64,000 nt of DNA, from the IMG/VR virus record IMGVR_UViG_3300037333_000013, positions 62,001 to 126,000 of that record; one strand, given 5' to 3'. The translations under genes were made by a program, and so were the position numbers. This DNA comes from a virus. Shown piece after piece: positions 35,235-43,697 of this stretch (positions are counted from its first letter, which is position 1; the number at the start of each line of letters is the position of its first letter). The notes under the pieces were generated by a model, which saw nothing but the letters and a program-made list of their open reading frames with translations, had not been told where the DNA came from and ran no database searches.

Positions 35235-35244
35235 TAATAATATA
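35235..35244 (-). promoter_or_regulatory. Early-type promoter motif
   Basis: The minus strand reads TATATTATTAC, 62 bp before the ATG at 35172, right after a terminator and CTTTTT. Confidence 0.65.
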
Positions 35245-35260
35245 TTGGTAAAAAGAAGCA

Positions 35261-35292
35261 ATATACTACACAGGACATCCCGTGTAGTATAT
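35261..35292. terminator. Terminator hairpin
   Basis: An 11-bp outer stem continues past one mismatch into GG/CC, four bases after the gene ending at 35297; the minus strand goes on to CTTTTT. Confidence 0.7.
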
Positions 35293-35296
35293 AATG

Positions 35297-35722
35297 CTAT
35301 TGTTCGTATCTGAAGATGTCTCTAATGATTTCCATTCTATCAGGCGTAATAGACTCCAATGACAGCTCAATATCAGATGCACGCTCAAGAAGCTCAAACG
35401 CTTCATCTACTTTATTGTCGTAGATACGTTGCTCAATCCAAGCACGACAGTCGTTTAACATATCCTCTGCCAGTGCAATCTTATCGTTCGTACTTTCATG
35501 CTTCTCGATAATTGCTTTACACTTCTCTTCGTCGAACTTGCCTGCCTTTGCATGCCCATATAATCTCTCGTATAATTTGAGTTGCGAATTAGATGCTTTT
35601 GAGTCATTCATATATGGTTTATCGATACTGATTTTCTCGAGTCCGTTATATGCTGCAATAAGCAACTCTTCTAGCTTGATAAATGCTAATCTCTGTTTTG
35701 TTGTTAGTGGTAATATCTTCAC
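35297..35722 (-). CDS. Hypothetical helical protein, 141 aa
   Basis: A helical, charged protein without a recognised motif. GAGGAG precedes its ATG, which overlaps the end of the cupin gene (ATGA-like), so it is the last gene of the 37360-35297 unit. Confidence 0.6.
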   Translation of the reverse strand: MKILPLTTKQRLAFIKLEELLIAAYNGLEKISIDKPYMNDSKASNSQLKLYERLYGHAKAGKFDEEKCKAIIEKHESTNDKIALAEDMLNDCRAWIEQRIYDNKVDEAFELLERASDIELSLESITPDRMEIIRDIFRYEQ

Positions 35723-36162
35723 TTTAACTCCTCATCTTGTAACCCGTTCTCTTTTTCAAATGCTTTCACTTCCTCAATCCAATCCTCGTCTTTTGCATAG
35801 TCCGTCTCTTTTACTGTACCATCTTCATTCATTATAGCTTGTATACAGTACCCGATTGAGTTATCTTCTAACGCAATGATATCGTGAAAATGTTCTTTGG
35901 GGACTTTAATCACTGCTGGTGCACTATACTCTTTCTTAAAGATAATTTTATCTCTAAGTTTGTTGTCATAGACACGTACCTCAACTCTACCACTTGTTAC
36001 AAAATGTAAGTGGTCGAACTTATGTTTATGTCCCGGTTTATAGTCGCCAGCCTTCTTAAACTTCACTTGTCTCGTCCATATGTTTCCATATGTTTTAATC
36101 TTTGCCTCACAAAGAGGTCTTCTGACCTCTAATCCATCTTTCGCTGTGTTTTTCTTACTCAT
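35719..36162 (-). CDS. Cupin-fold protein, 147 aa
   Basis: The first cupin motif is PGHKHKFDHLHFVTSGRVEV and the second is IKVPKEHFHDIIA, giving four His in metal-ligand positions. It probably forms a single-domain metal-binding beta barrel. Cupins range from enzymes to sugar-binding and virion-associated proteins, so function is open. It lies between a BspA-like repeat protein and a helical gene, with overlaps on both sides. Confidence 0.6.
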   Translation of the reverse strand: MSKKNTAKDGLEVRRPLCEAKIKTYGNIWTRQVKFKKAGDYKPGHKHKFDHLHFVTSGRVEVRVYDNKLRDKIIFKKEYSAPAVIKVPKEHFHDIIALEDNSIGYCIQAIMNEDGTVKETDYAKDEDWIEEVKAFEKENGLQDEELK

Positions 36163-37100
36163 TAACTATCCACCTCCACGATAATACCATCTTCCGACGT
36201 CCACAATGCACCATCGTCAGATGTAAGCTTGTCAATCTCGTCTGCGGTTGGTGATACAAGATTGTTAGTGGAATAAAACATATTAGATTTATCCGACGCA
36301 TTTCTCGTATCGATTGTCCCTACAATATGTGACGCTTCTGCATAGCTAAACATAGACGATAAGTCATCAGCATTATCCCAATTCAACCCACTAATATCAA
36401 GTACATCAGCAGTAGTGTGTGAGAATGTTGAGTCATATCTCGTACAAGTACCAGATGTATTTACAGAGCTAAAATCACTATGACCACTGTATCTGAACGT
36501 TAAGTAGAGTGAGTCAGCACTGCTGAAGTCAACGTTCTCTAATCCTATGATTTCGCCAACTTTTCCAGTGAATGCTTCAGCATATGAATTTAACTTAATA
36601 GCACAGTTAATAATTAACTTATCAACACCACCATCTGGGACAAAGTCTTTCAATGTAGTTATTCCATTTAAAGAGACAATCTCAATAGCATACGCATCAT
36701 TTACAGGATTATAATAATCCTCTGAAATTGTATCGCTTAAGTTGATAGTCGTACTCTCAATAATTTGTTCGGGTGTCTTGTAGTAGTTATAGACACTAGC
36801 ATCAATTGGAGATACTTCAAAGTTCGCATCCACTATATCATAATATAGATTTGATAAATCATCACCATTTGTGAAGTATCTAATTAATACAGGTGCATAT
36901 CCATCAAATACCATCGAACCATCTCCACCTAATTCAGTCCACAAACCACTCTCTTGGTCCTTGATTAATAGTTTATTTAAGTCACTCACAAAGACAAAGT
37001 TCTCTGGTATTTGCCTAGTAAATAACCCCTTATAATCGACTGTCGGTATACCAGAAGTTCTTGAGAAACTTCTACCAAAACCAGCACTTACTATTTTCAT
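36162..37100 (-). CDS. BspA/DUF285-like repeat protein, 312 aa
   Basis: From about residue 170 it carries repeats of the BspA/DUF285 kind (a Leu-rich-repeat relative): LDISGLNWDNADDLSSMFSY, then TIDTRNASDKSNMFYS. The N-terminal 140 residues are beta-rich with LLIKDQESGLWTELGGDG, as in phage adhesins. In bacteria such repeats form surface adhesins, so a host-binding or tail-fibre role is possible, although it sits among early-type genes. TAGGAG precedes the ATG. Confidence 0.55.
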   Translation of the reverse strand: MKIVSAGFGRSFSRTSGIPTVDYKGLFTRQIPENFVFVSDLNKLLIKDQESGLWTELGGDGSMVFDGYAPVLIRYFTNGDDLSNLYYDIVDANFEVSPIDASVYNYYKTPEQIIESTTINLSDTISEDYYNPVNDAYAIEIVSLNGITTLKDFVPDGGVDKLIINCAIKLNSYAEAFTGKVGEIIGLENVDFSSADSLYLTFRYSGHSDFSSVNTSGTCTRYDSTFSHTTADVLDISGLNWDNADDLSSMFSYAEASHIVGTIDTRNASDKSNMFYSTNNLVSPTADEIDKLTSDDGALWTSEDGIIVEVDS

Positions 37101-37108
37101 TTGTACTC

Positions 37109-37360
37109 CTAAAATGTCTTATTTGTAGCTGTGATAGTGACACCGTCTCTTCCACGAAAGTATATATCTCTAGGAACAGAGAACTCGATGATTTGGTTAT
37201 CACCAATCCTAAATCCCAAATTGTCCTTTGTGATAGGTTCATCACTCCAACGTACCTCTTCACCGGTATCATTAGAGAACATCATAATGCCTTCTAACTT
37301 AAGCTCTTCGTACTTACCAATAGAAACAGTTTGACTTTTTTCAACACTTACAGTTTTCAT
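37109..37360 (-). CDS. Small beta-rich protein, 83 aa
   Basis: A short all-beta-looking protein (alternating polar and hydrophobic residues, ending FRGRDGVTITATNKTF). AAAGGATAT precedes the ATG. It is the first gene of a minus unit divergent from 37423. It could be a small virion or decoration protein; not recognised. Confidence 0.6.
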   Translation of the reverse strand: MKTVSVEKSQTVSIGKYEELKLEGIMMFSNDTGEEVRWSDEPITKDNLGFRIGDNQIIEFSVPRDIYFRGRDGVTITATNKTF

Positions 37361-37422
37361 TTATATCCTTTTCTTTGTAGTCATTTAAGACTATCTTAAC
37401 TGAAACACTAAAAGGAGAAATA

Positions 37423-37806
37423 ATGGCATTACATTACAGCAAAGACTTTTCACAATACACAAACAAAGGTGTCGTATTTGTGATAGAAGGCTCTTTAAAT
37501 AAGACGTCTGAAATCAGACCACGTTGGTTAGGTGCAAACGACACACTTATTGAGATACCAACCATTAACTTACGAAATAAGAACTCTAGAGAGATAAAAA
37601 ACACACAGACTACACGATTAGAACTATACAAAGTATTATCAAGACTAACTGAGCTATTTGACAATGGTGAGACAATTGTTATACCGTTCAAACGTATTGG
37701 TAAACATCTATGTGATTTAGAATCAATAGACATTGAACTCTATGATATGATACGAAATACACTCGTTGATATAGCACCAAATTATGAAGAAGTGACATAT
37801 GATTAG
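37423..37806 (+). CDS. Hypothetical protein, 127 aa
   Basis: AAAGGAG precedes the ATG. A mixed alpha/beta protein with a basic first half and acidic end. It overlaps the next small membrane gene by eight bases. Function unknown. Confidence 0.65.
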   Translation: MALHYSKDFSQYTNKGVVFVIEGSLNKTSEIRPRWLGANDTLIEIPTINLRNKNSREIKNTQTTRLELYKVLSRLTELFDNGETIVIPFKRIGKHLCDLESIDIELYDMIRNTLVDIAPNYEEVTYD

Positions 37807-38119
37807 AAAAGAATTCTATCTGTTCGTTTATAAAACGATAGCTCTATATGTTGTACTTCTGGCTTTTAGGCTCTGCCTGTTGCTTTGTGTCATATACTCT
37901 ACATATACATCACAAGAGTTTAACAATGACTTATACTTAACATTTGGTTCAATTATGGTGGCGATGATAATGGTAAAGTCCATTGTTGACTCATACATCT
38001 ATGATGAGATATTGTGGGTATTGCATAAGTCTGGGATACACTATACAAGAGTGGAGTGCTTTAAAGCAGAACAAGTAAGAATATTACTATATAAGATGGT
38101 AAGGAAGATAACTATTTAA
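37799..38119 (+). CDS. Small membrane protein, 106 aa
   Basis: Two hydrophobic segments (IALYVVLLAFRLCLLLCVIY and FGSIMVAMIMVKSIVDSY) separated by a short polar turn suggest two membrane helices, with a basic amphipathic C-terminus. It is coupled to the preceding gene by overlap. No family recognised. Confidence 0.55.
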   Translation: MIRKEFYLFVYKTIALYVVLLAFRLCLLLCVIYSTYTSQEFNNDLYLTFGSIMVAMIMVKSIVDSYIYDEILWVLHKSGIHYTRVECFKAEQVRILLYKMVRKITI

Positions 38120-38137
38120 AAGAAAAAAGAAAGTTTG

Positions 38138-38166
38138 TACTATTGTAGGCAATGCCTACAATAGTA
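38138..38166. terminator. Bidirectional terminator palindrome
   Basis: A 13-bp perfect stem with a 3-nt centre lies between convergent genes. Confidence 0.75.
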
Positions 38167-38171
38167 TTGTT

Positions 38172-39983
38172 TTACATCATATATGCATATGGGTTTTCAC
38201 CATTGCTGCCTTTTGGTTGGTATGAGTTGTATCCATTACCGAATGTGATATCTGATGGGTTTACTGCATGTCTTAGTAACTGACTGTTATCCGCGAATCT
38301 GATTTCACGTTGAATGTGTGCTTGTTCAGGAACGTGCAAGTTTATACCACTATCAGTCACGAACATCTTTAATTTATTTACAAACTCGGCACTGATGAAT
38401 ACACGAGTACGTACGGATGAAATCTCGATTTCTGCATCCGTTGTTGCGTCGAGCTCTTTATAGATATCAACGACCTCGTCGAACGGTGTTTCCATCACAG
38501 TTAGTCCTGTACCAACTTTGCCTGAGAGTGCGTTTGAGTAACGTCTGATAAGGTCCTCATCACTTGTCATCTCCGCAAAACGTAATTCGTCAAACATTGT
38601 AGTTGGGACTCTTTGACCTTTCCTGTTCTTGTACGTACCTGATGGAAGCTCAATCGTTGGTCGTGCAAATATTTCTTTTCTGCTGATTTTTCCAACGGAC
38701 TTACCACCAGTAAACGCTGATACAGCACGCATGATATCATCGAGTGCATTTTCATCTCCTTGTGCAGCAAGAACGAATGTAGATAGTACACCTGCACCAA
38801 AACCAAACTTCTCGCTATCTAATACCAAGAGAGCTTTGTCATAATATGCCTTGTTGATATCGGCAATACGCTTATCGATGGTATTTTGAACACCTTTCTT
38901 CTGCGGTTTCTTGCCTTGACTAATATCATTATCCATATCAAGTAGTTGATTTAGGGCACCTGGGTTTCTACCAACTTTAATATTCTGTGCAAGGATTTCT
39001 TTCCATCGTTTGGCTACTTCCAACATACCAATTAGAAGTGACAAGACAGTAGATATTGTAGGTAAGTTCGTTTCACTTACATCAAAGTTTATTGTAGGAA
39101 TCAGCTTCGTTTTCTTAATAGTTTGCGTAACCATACCATACTGCCCATTTGGAACTGGTATGTCCATTTTCGATTCAGATGCTAATGAGCCAATATAACC
39201 ATATGCAGTACCAATATGTACTTGACCGTTTGTTCTGTTAAGCTTCTCTTTTGTGTTACTTTTAGCAATGGATTTTACAGTCCATTCTGAGAAGTGCGTT
39301 TCTCCAAGAACATCTATTGTACAGTCTCCTGTAACGACACCAATATCGTAATGGACATTCTTTAGTTTGTCCAGGGTGTTTCTAAAAATCTTGTCTAATG
39401 GGTAGTTGAAACCTTTAGATGTAGTTGATGCTAATGTTTCGTTTGCAATGACAACTGCCTGACTTACAAGTAAGTCTATGTTATTGATGTCAATATGTCT
39501 GATAACGTATCCTTTACCACTAACAATATCGTCATCATCTATTGCTAACTCCTTTCCGATATGAGACTTAGCAATGTCTAATAATGTCTTATCAAGCCCA
39601 AACGATGGCAACTTTACAAATTCTTTAACACGCATCTCGTCAGCATACTGTGATGGTGATACACCTGTCTGACCAGTCATGCTATATAATATGATAGATA
39701 CACCAACTCTCTTCTCACTACCTTCCTGCATAGGAACATAAACAGCACTAAATGTGTAGTTAGTGTTGTATTTGTCAGATGCAAACGTATGCATCTTGAA
39801 GTTAGCCAATGTTTCGTGTCCCTTGAAAGCTGTTGTTAACAACTCTTCGAATTCATTAATCTCCTGAGGAACACTAGATGTTGGAGTTGCAAACATATCT
39901 GTAATGTCCTTATATTCTCTCCTTGTCATCTCGCTGTCAAATTCCTCTTCGTGCTGTTGTTTGATTTTTACGTCTACTGCCAT
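38172..39983 (-). CDS. Candidate phage-nucleus shell protein (chimallin-like), 603 aa
   Basis: ATG 39983 (MAVDVKIKQQ) follows CTAAGGAG. A charged, probably disordered head of about 40 residues comes first. A long mixed alpha/beta body follows (SIILYSMTGQTGVSPSQY, VKLPSFGLDKTLLDI). The tail is loose, Gly/Asn/Tyr-rich and ends ENPYAYMM. Length and the pattern of ordered core with flexible N- and C-tails agree with chimallins of phiKZ-like phages (about 600-630 aa), whose tails link subunits in the shell. It is alone in its unit behind an early-type promoter variant, and PhuZ is nearby. I cannot confirm homology; another abundant structural protein is the alternative. Confidence 0.5.
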   Translation of the reverse strand: MAVDVKIKQQHEEEFDSEMTRREYKDITDMFATPTSSVPQEINEFEELLTTAFKGHETLANFKMHTFASDKYNTNYTFSAVYVPMQEGSEKRVGVSIILYSMTGQTGVSPSQYADEMRVKEFVKLPSFGLDKTLLDIAKSHIGKELAIDDDDIVSGKGYVIRHIDINNIDLLVSQAVVIANETLASTTSKGFNYPLDKIFRNTLDKLKNVHYDIGVVTGDCTIDVLGETHFSEWTVKSIAKSNTKEKLNRTNGQVHIGTAYGYIGSLASESKMDIPVPNGQYGMVTQTIKKTKLIPTINFDVSETNLPTISTVLSLLIGMLEVAKRWKEILAQNIKVGRNPGALNQLLDMDNDISQGKKPQKKGVQNTIDKRIADINKAYYDKALLVLDSEKFGFGAGVLSTFVLAAQGDENALDDIMRAVSAFTGGKSVGKISRKEIFARPTIELPSGTYKNRKGQRVPTTMFDELRFAEMTSDEDLIRRYSNALSGKVGTGLTVMETPFDEVVDIYKELDATTDAEIEISSVRTRVFISAEFVNKLKMFVTDSGINLHVPEQAHIQREIRFADNSQLLRHAVNPSDITFGNGYNSYQPKGSNGENPYAYMM

Positions 39984-40044
39984 TTGTTTCTCCTTAGATT
40001 TATGTGTCTCCACTTATTTGTGTATAGCGTGCCATACATCATAT

Positions 40045-40053
40045 CAATAATAT
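40045..40053 (-). promoter_or_regulatory. Early-type promoter motif (variant)
   Basis: The minus strand reads ATATTATTG, 62 bp before ATG 39983. It is shorter than consensus but at the usual distance. Confidence 0.5.
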
Positions 40054-40128
40054 CCTGATGAAAAAATACCATATTACGATGCACTTCATTATGCGTGGTT
40101 TTACCCACAACATAACTACTTCATATAA

Positions 40129-40521
40129 CTATACAGTTAGCGAAGCTTTATAACCCATTCGTTTTACATAGTCAACAACGAACTTAGCTTCGTCTACTGA
40201 AATATCTTCTATATTAATGGTAGCGTTCTTCAGCAAGTCATCAAGAACGATGCTATCGTACACCACCCAATCCAAACAGAATACGTTCGTCTCGTCCAAA
40301 TAGTCAAATGAGAAGAACCGTTTATCTTTTAAGTCAATGGGGTCTTCATTAATGTATTGATATAACTCTGCATTTGTTGTGTGTAAGTTTGGGTCGAGTT
40401 TAATAGCAGTCCGGTATGTCATATCAGCAATATCAATAACCACACCTTTATATTCAGAACCAATAGGTCCACCTAATGTTTTAAAACTCGCAGTCTTTCC
40501 AGAAACAAAGTTTGTCATCAT
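40129..40521 (-). CDS. Hypothetical protein, 130 aa, last of nine-gene chain
   Basis: AAAAGGATAA precedes the ATG pair. A beta-rich N-terminus (KGVVIDIADM) is followed by an acidic helical part. It ends the chain of overlapping small genes that starts at 43526. Family not recognised. Confidence 0.6.
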   Translation of the reverse strand: MMTNFVSGKTASFKTLGGPIGSEYKGVVIDIADMTYRTAIKLDPNLHTTNAELYQYINEDPIDLKDKRFFSFDYLDETNVFCLDWVVYDSIVLDDLLKNATINIEDISVDEAKFVVDYVKRMGYKASLTV

Positions 40522-40809
40522 TTATCCTTTTCTTATTAGTATTAGTTTATCGCCAACTAAGTCGTATGGTGATAAGTTTGTTATGTCTATATCATAATCT
40601 GTCAATGTGGTGTTTAAGCCATCAATAACAGGGAGTATAGAATCAATCACATCACTATTCGAATATCTACACTGCGATACAATGAAATCAAGTGTCTCAT
40701 ATGTATAGGTATAGTCTATCAACTTTGTGATTAAACAAAGTATCTCGCTCTTTGACAAAACCTTAGCCAATGGAATCAAGTATCGTGAATCTAAGTCAAC
40801 AACTACCAT
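40522..40809 (-). CDS. Small chain protein, 95 aa
   Basis: A helical core with a short basic beta end (LVGDKLILIRKG). Its start overlaps the preceding stop. It shares with several chain members a helical acidic body and a final beta hairpin, a possible sign of common origin. Confidence 0.6.
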   Translation of the reverse strand: MVVVDLDSRYLIPLAKVLSKSEILCLITKLIDYTYTYETLDFIVSQCRYSNSDVIDSILPVIDGLNTTLTDYDIDITNLSPYDLVGDKLILIRKG

Positions 40810-41183
40810 ACCGATAACTCCATCATTTCTCCATGTACCTTTTTTATAAGTGTGTCCTTACCCATTAAGTTAAGTCTACGCAGTTCTTCGAGAAGTTCAA
40901 TGCCGGACATTATAAGTATGTCTTCATATCCAACTATTGTAGATGCAAGTAAGTTAATACTCTCTTCGATAGTATAATTAGATAGTGTCTCATATACATC
41001 CAGCATCAATCCTCTATCCAACTTATTCTGCAATAATTCATTCTTAGAAAGCAACAACGTATTCAAGATGTTTACAATCAAAGCATCAACATCAATATTA
41101 ATAGTCGTGTTATTAATCATATCTTTTACAATAATAATACTATCTGGAACACGTGCCACAATTGTTTTACTTAGTTCTTCCAT
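40803..41183 (-). CDS. Small chain protein, 126 aa
   Basis: An all-helical-looking, Ile/Leu/Asn-rich protein. It overlaps both neighbours (12 and 6 bp), so it is translated as part of the chain. No motif recognised. Confidence 0.6.
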   Translation of the reverse strand: MEELSKTIVARVPDSIIIVKDMINNTTINIDVDALIVNILNTLLLSKNELLQNKLDRGLMLDVYETLSNYTIEESINLLASTIVGYEDILIMSGIELLEELRRLNLMGKDTLIKKVHGEMMELSVW

Positions 41184-41536
41184 ATTAACAACTCTCCATT
41201 TCCTAGATACTTTGTCATAATGACACTATCTATATCTTTTAGCAATACTCTGTATATAATGGTATGAATATTGTTGACAATATTCATAAAGACTTCTATG
41301 TACTCCTCTACATAACCCTCTACAACATCATATGTGTCGTCAGTATCTGGTATATCTACTTCTGATATAGCTTCGAATATTGGTCCGAAAATATCCTCTA
41401 TATCTTCGTCTCCATTAATTTCACCAGCTACATTCCGAGAGATAATGTCAGTAATGCTATCAATGACATTTCCCATTGTTCTAGTACCTAGTACCTCTTC
41501 TATAATACATAGTAATGAGTCAGTTACCTTTATCAT
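41171..41536 (-). CDS. Small acidic chain protein, 121 aa
   Basis: A very acidic helical body (GDEDIEDIFGPIFE, DIPDTDDTYDVVEGYVEEYI) and a final strand pair GELLIWKN. The layout resembles the 116-aa protein upstream of it. Overlaps on both sides. Confidence 0.6.
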   Translation of the reverse strand: MIKVTDSLLCIIEEVLGTRTMGNVIDSITDIISRNVAGEINGDEDIEDIFGPIFEAISEVDIPDTDDTYDVVEGYVEEYIEVFMNIVNNIHTIIYRVLLKDIDSVIMTKYLGNGELLIWKN

Positions 41537-41883
41537 AACTCAACCACCACAACTTCTGACTTCGTTACACATGATAGTTCCATATCTTTACCTTTAAAAT
41601 TATCAAATATAAATGAATACCATTCATCATAGACATCATCGATAAGTGAACTGATAGTGTCATCTAGTTCCTCACGAATGTTGATATGATACAATATCAT
41701 CGTTCCGTTGTATGATGCTATATCTGATATACACTCATCTATTTCATCATTTGTGAGATTTGTGTTAGTGTATGATAACATTGCATCGACAAGTGATGTA
41801 ATAGTCGCAATGCCAATATCTTTATCTAAAGACATAAGTGATACTGAGTATTGCATTAAGTCAATGCGGTGTACTTTACTCAT
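41533..41883 (-). CDS. Small chain protein, 116 aa
   Basis: ATG 41883 (MSKVHRIDLM) is chosen because it sits at the overlap with the upstream stop; a longer frame to 41958 would run far into that gene. Helical body, then a final beta end (MELSCVTKSEVVVVEL). A possible paralogue of the 121-aa protein. Confidence 0.55.
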   Translation of the reverse strand: MSKVHRIDLMQYSVSLMSLDKDIGIATITSLVDAMLSYTNTNLTNDEIDECISDIASYNGTMILYHINIREELDDTISSLIDDVYDEWYSFIFDNFKGKDMELSCVTKSEVVVVEL

Positions 41884-42220
41884 CTTTAAAGACCAGATAT
41901 CCAGACACCATGTCAACTGTGAATTTTGACGGTATATTAATGCGTTTAAATAGCTCATTGCTAATATCTGAGATGAGTGACACTGACTTTTTTCTATCTT
42001 CTAACACATCATCTATCAAGTCACATAGTGAACCGAAGACGTCGCATTCAATCGTTCCGTGCATAACAAACTCATCTCTACATGAAATCACATTCTCGTA
42101 CACTCCACAAATAAACGCTCTCCTACTACCGCCAACAGCTGTCTTCTTCTTTAACTTGGCTTTATCATAAAGCTCAGTTAGCTCAGTTATACCAAGTAAC
42201 CCATCCATATAGATAGTCAT
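41876..42220 (-). CDS. Small chain protein, 114 aa
   Basis: Begins MTIYMDGLLGITEL and has a basic patch (AKLKKKTAVGGSRR) before a helical body and a beta end (VSGYLVFKDE). Its tail resembles those of the neighbouring chain members. Confidence 0.6.
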   Translation of the reverse strand: MTIYMDGLLGITELTELYDKAKLKKKTAVGGSRRAFICGVYENVISCRDEFVMHGTIECDVFGSLCDLIDDVLEDRKKSVSLISDISNELFKRINIPSKFTVDMVSGYLVFKDE

Positions 42221-42221
42221 A

Positions 42222-42569
42222 CTACCTCCTTATACATATTGTTGCATATATTGTGTCACCAATATCTTCGAATTTTAAAACAAACAAACATTTTAAGTCG
42301 TCTGGTACCTTGTAGATAGGAAATAGTTCACCAAACGTAGACTCAAGCGATGTCATTACATTATCATACAATGCACTCGCTTCTTGATAGCAGAGTTCTG
42401 ACACACTTGGAAGGAAAGACATAATCTCTCTCATACTATCAACGACATTAAATGCTTGTAATATCACAGCGTGCTTTGGTTCGATAGAATGGACTTCAAC
42501 CATCACCACACCATCACACTCTACATAGTCAAAATCATACATAGCATATAGTTCATTTACTATTTTCAT
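42222..42569 (-). CDS. Small chain protein, 115 aa
   Basis: Alpha/beta protein: a beta pair near residues 15-30, a helical middle (VVDSMREIMSFL) and a C-terminal beta pair (LKCLFVLKFED, TIYATICIRR). One base separates it from the next gene. Function unknown. Confidence 0.6.
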   Translation of the reverse strand: MKIVNELYAMYDFDYVECDGVVMVEVHSIEPKHAVILQAFNVVDSMREIMSFLPSVSELCYQEASALYDNVMTSLESTFGELFPIYKVPDDLKCLFVLKFEDIGDTIYATICIRR

Positions 42570-42877
42570 AATAGAACATGAATCACTACCGTCACTTCGT
42601 GTTCACCACTCTTCACGAACTCTTTGATAAAACAGCAGTGTCGTGTAGAAACATTAGGGGTCGGTAACATAGGTTTACTAATGAGTAACTTAAATGTCTT
42701 CTCTAAATGCATAGTAATATCATTATAAGTACTTACATACTCATCCATATCTGTAATATCACTATCGAACAATAACGAGTTTATCTCGTGTTCGTTTAAG
42801 TTGTTGTTTACGATGTTTAATCCATCGCACGCTAAATCTGTATCTACCTTAATGAGTAATGTACCACAAAGAGTCAT
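42566..42877 (-). CDS. Small chain protein, 103 aa
   Basis: A beta start (GTLLIKVDTD), acidic helical middle and beta end (EVTVVIHVLL). It overlaps the first chain gene by 29 bp and the next by 4 bp. Shape similar to the 115-aa protein. Confidence 0.6.
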   Translation of the reverse strand: MTLCGTLLIKVDTDLACDGLNIVNNNLNEHEINSLLFDSDITDMDEYVSTYNDITMHLEKTFKLLISKPMLPTPNVSTRHCCFIKEFVKSGEHEVTVVIHVLL

Positions 42878-43526
42878 TCTCTTTCTCCTTCAATCTGTTA
42901 TTTTCATCACGTATTTTTATAAGAGATTCGTCGAACCTCAACTCTTTTGCTGAACCTAATGGAACAACTTCTAACATACTTCCACCATAGTCAACATTGT
43001 ATACAATAGAACTATCAAAATGAACAGTGTCTATAATACACGCCAATATATAATGTACAATAGCAAGTGTCTCGTCGTCGATATTATAATATGAGTGTAT
43101 AGATGATATGAGTGCATCATTAAGTGTCTCCGTTGTTGGAATCACAGGTATGAGTTGTGTATCCTCATTGGTTAGGGGATTAAACATAATAAGCTCTTTA
43201 TGGTCGTGCCTAAAATACTGTGCTAAGTTTAAAGCATCAACAATGAGCATAGCTGGCGATATGTGAAGATAGGGAACCAGGCGTAAGTTTCGATTATCCT
43301 CTTTTCGTACGATAACGTGCTTACTTTCATCTACAATATCAAGATATAGATACCGAATCTGTTTGTTCTCGTCCAGAATAGGTTCACCATTGTCGTAGCT
43401 CAGTCCGCCTAGTTTAATGGCATCTCTCCTATCTGGAAGATAGATACCAATATCTACATCAAAGTTTGACATACCACACAATGATGCTATCCTGATTACT
43501 TCTGTCTCGAAATTAAAAACTCTCAT
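42849..43526 (-). CDS. First gene of nine-gene chain, 225 aa
   Basis: GGAGAAC precedes the ATG. A larger alpha/beta protein with DVDIGIYLPDRRDAIKLGG near the N-terminus and an Arg/Lys/Glu-rich end. It is the promoter-proximal gene after the motif at 43641. Family not recognised. Confidence 0.65.
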   Translation of the reverse strand: MRVFNFETEVIRIASLCGMSNFDVDIGIYLPDRRDAIKLGGLSYDNGEPILDENKQIRYLYLDIVDESKHVIVRKEDNRNLRLVPYLHISPAMLIVDALNLAQYFRHDHKELIMFNPLTNEDTQLIPVIPTTETLNDALISSIHSYYNIDDETLAIVHYILACIIDTVHFDSSIVYNVDYGGSMLEVVPLGSAKELRFDESLIKIRDENNRLKEKENDSLWYITH

Positions 43527-43640
43527 TGTTCTCCTTTATCATAGAAGCCTACTCCTATCTAAAATAGGTACTATCTATACTTATGTACTCTTCAATCATT
43601 TTATCTCCTTTATACGTTGTTTTTGTCTCATTAGACACTA

Positions 43641-43651
43641 TAATAATATAT
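43641..43651 (-). promoter_or_regulatory. Early-type promoter motif
   Basis: The minus strand reads ATATATTATTA; a terminator and TTTCTTTTTAG stand directly before it. The first start is 115 bp further on. Confidence 0.65.
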
Positions 43652-43665
43652 GACTAAAAAGAAAC

Positions 43666-43697
43666 AATAGTCTGTGTGCATATGCACACAGACTATT
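43666..43697. terminator. Terminator palindrome
   Basis: A perfect 15-bp stem with a 2-nt centre overlaps the stop of the gene ending at 43696; a T-rich tract follows on the minus strand. Confidence 0.8.
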
